DNA of 64,000 bases from CAJXMH01 sp040220135 (lineage in GTDB: Bacteria; Bacteroidota; Bacteroidia; Flavobacteriales_E; Vicingaceae): NCBI GenBank assembly GCA_040220135.1, contig JAVJTT010000013.1:372001-436000 (forward strand). The letters are read 5' to 3'. The translations under genes and the position numbers were made by a program. Below, piece by piece: positions 57,527 through 64,000 of this stretch (its first letter is position 1; every line of letters starts with the position of its first letter). The notes beneath the pieces are model-generated. The model was not told the DNA's origin and searched no databases. It worked only from the letters and a program-made list of their open reading frames with translations.

Positions 57527-57530
57527 TATT

Positions 57531-58157
57531 GTGCGATTTTTACTTTTAAGTATTTGCTTGTTAGTGTTTTGTGTTCCCAAAGTTGCTCGGTCGCAAGAAG
57601 CAGCACAGAACGATTCTTCCTCAACGGTAAAAACAACCGTTTTTCAAGGGGATACCATTCCCTTGTTTGATTTGGAAATTGTACCGGTTTATGGCCCGGT
57701 GGAATTTAAAAGCAAAAGAGAAGAACGAAAATACGGTCGCTTGAAAAGGTATGTGGTAAAAGTTTATCCTTATGCCGAAGTAGCCGGAGAAATGCTAAAG
57801 TATTTCGATGATACTTTGCGTTCTTTTAAAACCGACTATGGCCGAAAGCGATACTTGAAGAAAGTTGAAAAGCAATTGAAAGAGGAATTTGAAGGGGAAC
57901 TTAAAAAGCTAACCATTAAGCAAGGGATTATTTTAGTGAAACTGATTGACCGAGAAACCGGAAATACTTCTTACGAATTGATTAAGCAGTTACGAGGCTC
58001 TTTTTCAGCCTTTATTTGGCAGTCGCTTGCACGACTTTTTGGCTCTAATTTGAAGTTGGAATATGATCCCGATGGTGAAGATTGGATGATCGAAGACATC
58101 GTATTGCGCATTGAAAGCGGGCAGATTCCCTATGAGAAAAGAGAGAAGAAGATGTAG
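57531..58157 (+). CDS. DUF4294 secreted protein
   Basis: I choose GTG 57531, which opens a signal peptide (RFLLLSICLLVFCVPKVARS, cleavage near SQE) and follows a full promoter by four bases; the longer in-frame alternative from 57420 would run through that promoter and the tsaC start. The 208-residue protein has the DUF4294 core: LEIVPVYGPVEFKSKREERKYGRLKRYVVKVYPYAE, then LIDRETGNTSYELIKQLRGSFSAFIWQSLARLFGSNLK. The family is widespread in Bacteroidota and of unknown function, probably periplasmic. The gene diverges from the tRNA operon. Confidence 0.85.
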   Translation: MRFLLLSICLLVFCVPKVARSQEAAQNDSSSTVKTTVFQGDTIPLFDLEIVPVYGPVEFKSKREERKYGRLKRYVVKVYPYAEVAGEMLKYFDDTLRSFKTDYGRKRYLKKVEKQLKEEFEGELKKLTIKQGIILVKLIDRETGNTSYELIKQLRGSFSAFIWQSLARLFGSNLKLEYDPDGEDWMIEDIVLRIESGQIPYEKREKKM

Positions 58158-58165
58158 GGTTGAGG

Positions 58166-58217
58166 GAAGAGAGTAGAGAGTATAGAGTAGTGAGTATAGA
58201 GTAGAGAGTATAGAGAA
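58166..58217. repeat. Low-complexity GAGTATAGAGTA-type repeat
   Basis: About 50 bases of imperfect copies of gagtatagagta/gagagtatagag lie just after the DUF4294 stop. It is purine-biased on the plus strand and not coding. Such arrays occur as hypervariable intergenic tracts. Confidence 0.7.
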
Positions 58218-58299
58218 GTGATACTTTAAGAGACGAGGAACTGCAGAAACAAGAAAAACGAAACCAGAGGTTGCAAGCCCTTCATTTTCAAAAGCCAAA

Positions 58300-58760
58300 T
58301 TATGGCAAACTCATTTCCTCCACCTTCGCTTTCAGTGCTCCATTTCGCTCTAGCAGAAAGTTTCGCATGTATCGTTTTAAGAAAAGCACACTAGCTAGTC
58401 GACCAAGCGGGCCCAAAGGAGCTTCGAAATGAAACAAGTCGATCATCTCTGTATAGCCATCCTTATCAATAAAAACATGCTCATGTTTCATGCTCTTAAA
58501 GGCGCCAAAAACCATTTCATCTCTAAACGACTTAGGCGCATTCATAGCCGTGATTTTGGTGCTGAGCTTTTGCTTGATGCAAAATGAACAGCTTCCCAGA
58601 CAACCGTTTCTCCCAACTCAATTAAGCCGGAGGTTCTGCCACCAATGGCTTTTTCTATTGACTTAGATGCACTTTTTTGGTGAAAGTCAATATCTCGCGC
58701 TAAGTCAAAAACAATCTGTCTAGGAGCTTTGATTTGGGTGGTGAGGTGGAGGAGGGGCAT
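58300..58760 (-). pseudogene. SRPBCC-family protein gene split by a one-base frameshift
   Basis: Two overlapping minus-strand frames together give one START/SRPBCC-type protein: the first (from 58760) reads LTTQIKAPRQIVFDLARDID, TSGLIELGETVVWEAVHF, the second reads NAPKSFRDEMVFGAFKSMKHEHVF, PLGPLGRLASVLFLKRYM. Family members read HFGIKQKL across the junction; here the GC at 58579-58580 gives a shift that would be repaired by one added G. Either a real pseudogene or a base lost in the assembly. Family role: hydrophobic ligand binding. It lies nine bases after AbiH. Confidence 0.8.
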
Positions 58761-58769
58761 GATAAAAGA

Positions 58770-59978
58770 TTAAGAAATAGTATCGCTTTTATCGTATGGC
58801 AAAAACTTATCCCTCATTTTAATTTTATCATCAAAATGACGGGTCATTGAACCAACTAACATTCTATAATCTTCATAGTTTCCTTTATGGAAAAAGCGAA
58901 TCATTTTGCAATTTTCGTTTTCTACAATTGTTTTTAATAAAACCCGATCTGAAAGACTCAATGAGTGGCCTGCTAAAAAAAGTTCAAACTGCTCTTCTTC
59001 AATATAGGATACAATACGTTTATAATTATCATCATGAAAGTATTGGGTTGACTTCATAAAACGCAGATATTCATTGTTCCCATCCTGTTCAATTTCACGA
59101 TATTCTTTCGCTGTATCATCACCATAACCAAAGATGATTCCACGTTCATCGTCTTCGGCTATATTTCCATGAATTCTTATCTCATCTAAATTAAAACTAA
59201 ACCTATCATCACCTTGAAATTTAAATAGTTGCTTGTTAAGATTAGTTGTATAGTTAAAATTGATAAAAACCACATTATTTAGCCTTTTGTCTAAAGTTTC
59301 AGTATTAGGCTTAAAGTATTCTTTAGGTTTATCTGTAAACAATGTATTAGGTCCTAAAAAATAATCCTCTAATGTTTCCTCATTAGGTGTATTGAGACAT
59401 TTCTTTATAAAGTTGAACTTAAACTTTTTTGCACTTTCCTCCTCAAAATTTATCCTCTCATCAACTTCTTTAATGTATTTTGAAAATGTCTTTCGGATAA
59501 ACTCGAACTCCTTATTTAATCTTTCGATGTCTTCCTTTCTTTTATGCTCGTAAGAATAGGGTTTGTTACGATCATAGACTTTAACTTTTAAGCGATACAA
59601 GGCTTTAAAATATTCACCTTCAATTTCACCCCAGCTTTGACTTTTAAATATCTCCTTCAAGAAGGATGAGACAAATATTATTCTTACTGGGTTTTTGGGG
59701 TTATGGTTACTTGGTGAGTAATCTTGGATGTAGACTCTAGGAAGTTTTCCTAATTCAACGAGTGACTCGCATTCTTTGAAAGTATTAATAAAGTCTTTAG
59801 GCTTACTGCAACGAGTAATTCTAATTAATGAGTCTTGATATACACCATTTTCCTTATCCCATTTAACTAACTTCTCTTCAAAGACTAAAGTGAAATACCA
59901 GAGTATAAAGTCTTCATAAGCAGTTTTTAGGTTGCTAGCTTTATCGAAGCCATTGCCAATGAGAATTATACGATTCAT
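58770..59978 (-). CDS. AbiH-family abortive infection protein
   Basis: The 402-residue protein opens NRIILIGNGFDKASNLKTAYEDFI, the AbiH signature with the glycine-rich NGFD motif. Also present are VFINFNYTTNL, IHGNIAEDDERGIIFGYGDD and AGHSLSLSDRVLLKTIV, the SIR2-like/AbiH core blocks, where the last resembles a nucleotide-binding or NAD-loop element. AbiH in Lactococcus aborts phage infection, by an unknown mechanism. It follows the DUF5655 gene by two bases in a four-gene run. AbiH identity is good; activity is inferred. Confidence 0.88.
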   Translation of the reverse strand: MNRIILIGNGFDKASNLKTAYEDFILWYFTLVFEEKLVKWDKENGVYQDSLIRITRCSKPKDFINTFKECESLVELGKLPRVYIQDYSPSNHNPKNPVRIIFVSSFLKEIFKSQSWGEIEGEYFKALYRLKVKVYDRNKPYSYEHKRKEDIERLNKEFEFIRKTFSKYIKEVDERINFEEESAKKFKFNFIKKCLNTPNEETLEDYFLGPNTLFTDKPKEYFKPNTETLDKRLNNVVFINFNYTTNLNKQLFKFQGDDRFSFNLDEIRIHGNIAEDDERGIIFGYGDDTAKEYREIEQDGNNEYLRFMKSTQYFHDDNYKRIVSYIEEEQFELFLAGHSLSLSDRVLLKTIVENENCKMIRFFHKGNYEDYRMLVGSMTRHFDDKIKMRDKFLPYDKSDTIS

Positions 59979-59980
59979 AG

Positions 59981-60883
59981 CTAAATCGCCTGTTTCACCA
60001 AACTCATGATATATTCTATTTGCTTGGTGTCCTTCACAATAATTTCATAATCTCCACTACCCCAAATACCAATTTTAGAAACATCTCTTGTCAACTTTTT
60101 GGGATCATCTAATTTGCCTTTGATTAAGTTGATATGAAGCTTAATCTGTTTTTTTTGAATGTTAATGTCAGTTATGTTTCGCCCTTTTTTAAAGGCGATA
60201 TAAGTTTGCTTAGTTTCTACTTCAATTCCTTCAGCAAGGTTTAAGATTGCATCTTTGAATGCTTCATATAACTCTTTTGTTTCCTCAGGTTTGCCGTCTA
60301 AATGATCTTCTTCAGTATAAACCTTAATCTCATCTTGAACAGCTTTAAAATCTTGATTCTTTTGGGTGAGTGGTTTGATGCTTTCAGCCGAACTTGATTT
60401 CTTAATCGGAGAAATCGAAATAAGGTTATTTTCAAAGCGTTTTACTTCCCATAGTTCAATGGCTAAGTCTTTAAAGTTGGCTGCCTGCTTTTGGTTTTCG
60501 GTAAAACTTTGAGAAACAAAGACTACTCTAGATTGTGACCAATCAATATCTTTTCGCTTCAAGGTTTTCTTGCTGTTTTCATTATACTCTACAATAAAAT
60601 CAGCTTTGTTTTCAAGCATCAATCCTAAATAAGAAAAACCTTGGTCAATCACACTTATGTTTTTCCCTCTTTTGTATTCAATGATGATAAATGCATTACT
60701 CTCTGCATCATAAGCAAGGGTGTCAATGCGTTTATTTTTAATGGTAAATTCTGACTTTACCATTTCTAAGCCCATTATTTTTCCTAGGTTCTCTTCAAAC
60801 AGAGATTGAATTTCTTTTTCTAGTTTGAAGGGAACTTCATCAATTTTATTAAATGAATTGTTTATTCTTTGCCATATGGCCAT
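59981..60883 (-). CDS. PD-(D/E)xK nuclease-like domain fused to DUF5655
   Basis: ATG 60883 is chosen over an in-frame GTG at 60886 that overlaps nothing but follows the Res stop directly. The ~300-residue protein has an N-terminal nuclease-like domain: KRIDTLAYDAESNAFIIIEYKRGKNISVI holds an Asp and an E-x-K pair typical of PD-(D/E)xK, followed by LMLENKADFIVEY. A linker (SAESIKPLTQ) leads to DUF5655 at ~190-300 (AFKDAILNLAEGIEVETKQTYIAFKKGRN, DVSKIGIWGSGDYEIIVKD). DUF5655 occurs with nucleases in defence loci. The gene is in tight register with the helicase upstream and AbiH downstream. Confidence 0.8.
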   Translation of the reverse strand: MAIWQRINNSFNKIDEVPFKLEKEIQSLFEENLGKIMGLEMVKSEFTIKNKRIDTLAYDAESNAFIIIEYKRGKNISVIDQGFSYLGLMLENKADFIVEYNENSKKTLKRKDIDWSQSRVVFVSQSFTENQKQAANFKDLAIELWEVKRFENNLISISPIKKSSSAESIKPLTQKNQDFKAVQDEIKVYTEEDHLDGKPEETKELYEAFKDAILNLAEGIEVETKQTYIAFKKGRNITDINIQKKQIKLHINLIKGKLDDPKKLTRDVSKIGIWGSGDYEIIVKDTKQIEYIMSLVKQAI

Positions 60884-60886
60884 CAC

Positions 60887-63523
60887 TTACATTTTACTGA
60901 TTAATTCTTTTGCTTTATCTAAGGTTATCGCACCATCTATCTCTTTGTTAAGAAAAACCATAAAATAAGCAAATTTATCACCTGCTAATCTAGCCCATTC
61001 ATTGCCTAGTCGGCATTTTGAAACACTATCAGAGTTATCTCTATCACCACCTTTTGTTTCAAGTAAAATAGTAATTCCACTTTTTGTGTGAATTATGAAA
61101 TCAGGGTAATGATTGGATTTATATCCATTAATATAGAAGCCGCTACCTTTTTCAAGGTTTCTGTGCCAGAATTGGATATTTGATGATGTCCCAATTTCTA
61201 GTATTACCTTTTCCTCCAATCCATTCATACTCCCTTCTTTTTCATATAAAGAATTACCTATCGAAGAACCTGTATTTCCTGGAACAATCATCTGACTTAA
61301 CTTCCAATTATGTTTTGTAAAAACCTGTTTAGAGTTAATTAAATCCAAAAATTCACCTTCAGCATGAGAATCAGCTAATTGTCTGATTTTAAATTTAATT
61401 TTGTCTTTGTAGCTCCACTTGCGAACCAAAATGTCTCTCAACTGCTCGGTGCTCATGTTGTTAAGCACTCTACCAATGTAATTTTTTATTTCTTGGTCGG
61501 CAATTGGGTACATGTTGCCAATGATTTGCATCATTTGATGCGTTATATCTTTAATTTGGTTTTCCTTCGGTTTAGCTAAGATATATTCTGCAATTGGGTC
61601 TTTTACTAATTCATTTTCAATTTTAGTAAAAGAAGGTCGATTGTCATTTTCTTCTTCTAAATCAACTTTATATAAATCAGAATTGATTTTCTCAAAATCA
61701 ATTTTGGTATCTTCTTCTGATAACTTAAAGTTTTTCAACAATGAATTTCTGTCAAGTAAGACCTCTTCAGTTCCAAAAATGTTTGAGGTATTCACCTTTA
61801 TGAAAAATTGAGGAAATTCAGTTTTATCAATAAACTCTTGGTAAGCTTCTTTTACTCTGTATCGCTTCACTTTATCACCCATTTCTTGAAATATATTGTC
61901 ATCTACCGCTTGGTCTTCCTGTGCTTTAATTTGATGCTCTAATTCTCGGTTTTGCTCTTCAGCAATTGCTTCTATTTCTTCAATTGCAGAATTACTACCC
62001 TCGCTTTCATCATTATTTTGATCCAAGTTAAAATTTACTCTTTCCTTATCTATCGCTTCATTATCCTCATTATCGGATTCTTGCTCCGGAAATAATTCTT
62101 GATTGATAGCCTGCTCCTTGCTTTGTTCTTTTTCAACCTCAGTCATTTTATCTGCTTTCCGATAGTCCTTCTCGCTAAAACCTGACTCTTGAAGCCCTTT
62201 TACTATACTTTGTAGTGTTTCGTTAAACTTGGCCGAAGCGGTTAAAACATAAGAAAGGTTTAATTGAAAAGATTTATGCTTTTGAACATAGGGCTGCCTT
62301 AAAACCCGACCTAATATTTGTTCTACATCTACCGCACTTGATTTATCGGCCAATGAGCCCAAGATATAGGCAAAAGGACAATCCCAACCTTCTTTTAAAG
62401 CATTGATGGTTATGATGTATCGCACTTCACACTCTTTACTCATCAGGTCAATGCCCTTTAGTTCATCAATATTGGCGGTCTTAATTTTGATTTGGCTTTC
62501 AGGAATTCCGACACTTATTAATTGTTCTTTTACTTTTTCAAAAGTGGTATTGTCGTCTTTGGTTTTAGGTTGTGCTTGAAACAAAACAATAGGTCTAATG
62601 TATTTGCCACCTTCCGCTTCTTGTTTCTTAGCTAAGTTTTCTAATTTACGTTGTAGGTGCAAGGCATTATTTATCACTTCTGTTTTGTCGTGATTGTTAT
62701 ACACGATTACAGGAAGCTTTACCATATGCTCTTTCTTTAGCTCAATAGCGGGAACCAGACTAACAATGTTGCTGTTTTCCTTTGGAGTAGCAGTTAAATC
62801 AAGAATAAAAGATGGATTTAAGTTTTTAAGCATATCTACGCTTAATACACTCTCGGCATTATGACTTTCGTCAACCACTAAAACCGGGTTAAGGTAGCGT
62901 AGCACATTAATCAATGCTGTATCATCAACGCCACTTAATATGTGTTTACTGTTTTTAAATTGTGAAACAAATGCTTCTAGCTGTCCATTTTCTTGGTAGA
63001 CTTTTCGATCTTCTTTCTTTTTTGCTCGCAAACTGGCAAAACTCATCACAAAAATGCTCAACTGATCTTTTACTACGGTAGGATTGAAGTTTGATCCTTG
63101 CAGTAAATCATCTTTCTGGTATACTTCCACACGATGATTGAAAAGAGTATTGAGTTTTTGGCGGTATGGATGTTCAGGATTGGAAAGAGCTTCAACCGTT
63201 TGTTGTAGTAAATTACTCCAAGGCACAAGCCAAATTACCGCTTTGGGTTTGCTAGAATCATAAGCTGAGAAAATGGTATGCAAAGCATTTACAGCGATAA
63301 AGGTTTTACCACCTGCAGTGGGAACTTTAACACAAACGTGAGCTGCATTGGGAATGTTATTTTTATAGGGTTGCATTCCGGTTCCCTCCAATGGATTGTA
63401 AGGGCCAATTTTATCTTCCCAATATTGATTAAAAGCTTTGCCTAAGTTTTTTTGCTCTTGTACATAAGCCAAGTAATCTTCGAGGTTTTCTATTACAGTC
63501 CGTTGATAGCTTTTTAATTCCAT
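60887..63523 (-). CDS. Type III-like restriction Res subunit (SF2 helicase with C-terminal nuclease)
   Basis: The 878-residue protein has a Res-type DEAD helicase: PTAGGKT (Walker A, 68-74), VVDESHNAES (DESH, 218-221), LTATP (motif III) and QILGRVLRQP (motif VI). A long acidic linker (NDESEGSNSAIEEIEAIAEE) follows at ~480-530. The C-terminus has a PD-(D/E)xK endonuclease: YPDFIIHTK (Pro807-Asp808) ... LLETKGGDRD (Glu822, Lys824). This is the cutting and translocating chain of a type III R-M system. The methyltransferase partner is not in the window. The RhuM gene ends three bases upstream. Confidence 0.92.
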   Translation of the reverse strand: MELKSYQRTVIENLEDYLAYVQEQKNLGKAFNQYWEDKIGPYNPLEGTGMQPYKNNIPNAAHVCVKVPTAGGKTFIAVNALHTIFSAYDSSKPKAVIWLVPWSNLLQQTVEALSNPEHPYRQKLNTLFNHRVEVYQKDDLLQGSNFNPTVVKDQLSIFVMSFASLRAKKKEDRKVYQENGQLEAFVSQFKNSKHILSGVDDTALINVLRYLNPVLVVDESHNAESVLSVDMLKNLNPSFILDLTATPKENSNIVSLVPAIELKKEHMVKLPVIVYNNHDKTEVINNALHLQRKLENLAKKQEAEGGKYIRPIVLFQAQPKTKDDNTTFEKVKEQLISVGIPESQIKIKTANIDELKGIDLMSKECEVRYIITINALKEGWDCPFAYILGSLADKSSAVDVEQILGRVLRQPYVQKHKSFQLNLSYVLTASAKFNETLQSIVKGLQESGFSEKDYRKADKMTEVEKEQSKEQAINQELFPEQESDNEDNEAIDKERVNFNLDQNNDESEGSNSAIEEIEAIAEEQNRELEHQIKAQEDQAVDDNIFQEMGDKVKRYRVKEAYQEFIDKTEFPQFFIKVNTSNIFGTEEVLLDRNSLLKNFKLSEEDTKIDFEKINSDLYKVDLEEENDNRPSFTKIENELVKDPIAEYILAKPKENQIKDITHQMMQIIGNMYPIADQEIKNYIGRVLNNMSTEQLRDILVRKWSYKDKIKFKIRQLADSHAEGEFLDLINSKQVFTKHNWKLSQMIVPGNTGSSIGNSLYEKEGSMNGLEEKVILEIGTSSNIQFWHRNLEKGSGFYINGYKSNHYPDFIIHTKSGITILLETKGGDRDNSDSVSKCRLGNEWARLAGDKFAYFMVFLNKEIDGAITLDKAKELISKM

Positions 63524-63526
63524 GGC

Positions 63527-64000
63527 TTATTTTTTCAAATTTTTGACTTGCTTATCAAAGTCAGAAATAATTTTTTGGGTTTTGTTAAATTGATCGTACT
63601 CTTTTCCAGCTTTTGCAATTGCCTGCTGGTGAGATTTTGTGCCTTTGCCCTCAAGTATTTTAAACTCATTAAAGTTCAAAAATTTATCTACACTTTTTGC
63701 CAAGCCCTCCATAGTGAAGGTGTTTTCTCGCTCAATCAAGTTTTCGATGTAATCGAAATAAGCGGTTACCGTGCGCTCCAAGCGTTTAATCTCTTTTGCT
63801 TGCAGGTAGTTTTTAGCAATGGCTGTATCTGACTTTAGAATGCGACCCTCCGGGGCATTTTTCCAAGTGGTTAAGCCCATGTTGTCTTGCTCAGCATTTG
63901 CTTTTTTATAAATGATTTCTGCGGCGGTTTGGCCTGTTATGGCAAAATGAAATTTGTTTTGCACCATGGCATAAAAATTCTTGGTGACTTCCGCTTGTGG
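63527..64000 (-). CDS. RhuM-family protein, 5' end beyond the window
   Basis: The frame is open across the right edge, where it reads QAEVTKNFYAMVQNKFHFA, so the ATG at 63967 is internal. The conserved block IYKKANAEQDNMGLTTWKNAPEGRILKSD, then KNYLQAKEIKRLERTVTAYFDYIENLIERENTF, is the RhuM signature; the C-terminal part (ISDFDKQVKNLKK) is basic. RhuM was first described as a virulence protein, and it is frequently placed in restriction-modification and phage-defence loci, commonly between mod and res genes. Its biochemical role is unknown. Confidence 0.9.
   Translation of the reverse strand, partial: PQAEVTKNFYAMVQNKFHFAITGQTAAEIIYKKANAEQDNMGLTTWKNAPEGRILKSDTAIAKNYLQAKEIKRLERTVTAYFDYIENLIERENTFTMEGLAKSVDKFLNFNEFKILEGKGTKSHQQAIAKAGKEYDQFNKTQKIISDFDKQVKNLKK

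Noticed and set aside
57420..57530. Longer N-terminus for the DUF4294 protein from ATG 57420
   Set aside because: It would cross the tsaC start and the gene's own promoter; the signal peptide begins at GTG 57531.
58005..58298. Minus-strand frame with repeated YSLLYTLYSL
   Set aside because: It arises from the GAGTATAGAGTA tract plus antisense of the DUF4294 gene; no ribosome signal or family match.
1..64000. tRNA, rRNA, tmRNA or CRISPR array
   Set aside because: I looked through the gaps for T-loop GGTTCGA-type sequences and regular direct repeats and saw none; a covariance search would be needed for proof.

Overview
The window looks like chromosomal DNA of a Bacteroidota member, most likely a marine-type Flavobacteriales (family not assignable by eye). 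The evidence is an AT-rich composition, two secreted proteins with C-terminal type IX secretion (T9SS) sorting domains, many promoters matching the Bacteroidota -7 box TAnnTTTG, and typical lineage families (DUF1573, DUF4199, DUF4294, DUF4412, PUR/DUF3276, double-length NusB, YbbR-coaE linkage). Most of the sequence is dense housekeeping DNA with overlapping genes, short gaps and clear hairpin terminators. I found no tRNA, rRNA, CRISPR array, prophage or intact insertion sequence.

Layout. 1-5 kb: end of a T9SS-exported BNR-repeat protein, guaA, and a LysM/periplasmic-binding-fold protein. 5-12 kb: an orphan membrane protein, a small secreted protein, the ftsK-lolA pair and two related secreted DUF4412-type proteins. 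12-20 kb: arginase overlapping argS, a triple-repeat DUF4397 T9SS protein, ffh and folD. 20-30 kb: small metabolic and redox genes, a SpoIIE-type phosphatase receptor, a beta-lactamase-fold protein, ndk, a PUR-family nucleic-acid-binding protein and an MsbA-like ABC exporter. 30-35 kb: nusB, DUF1573 lipoprotein, yajC, ybbR-like, coaE and nnr in one direction. 35-37 kb: a YciO-type YrdC protein, small transaldolase, a decayed TlpA-like lipoprotein gene, and the SRP RNA gene (ffs) on the minus strand. 37-44 kb: envelope and lipid genes (DUF4199 plus GT2, epimerase plus GT4, heptose-phosphatase-like HAD protein, a lipid kinase overlapping an App1-type phosphatase). 44-51 kb: a five-gene RND efflux operon and an outer-membrane barrel. 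51-58 kb: PBP1A and a tightly coupled tRNA operon (TsaC-like, cca, pRiA4b/IS1096-passenger-like, miaA, TPR).

58-64 kb is accessory DNA: a nearly gapless minus-strand cassette RhuM - type III-like Res helicase/nuclease - PD-(D/E)xK plus DUF5655 protein - AbiH. It is preceded at its inner edge by a frameshifted SRPBCC gene and a low-complexity repeat, and it continues off the right edge. This is the best candidate for an interesting, possibly undescribed, defence system.

Regulatory themes. TAnnTTTG boxes recur upstream of many genes. In three cases (guaA, tsaC-like, the DUF4294 gene) the box ends exactly four bases before the start codon, which predicts leaderless transcripts. Perfect or near-perfect palindromes lie in the arginase intergenic region, upstream of the RND operon and around the App1 start codon. 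Both halves of the signal recognition particle (ffh and ffs) are in the window but unlinked.
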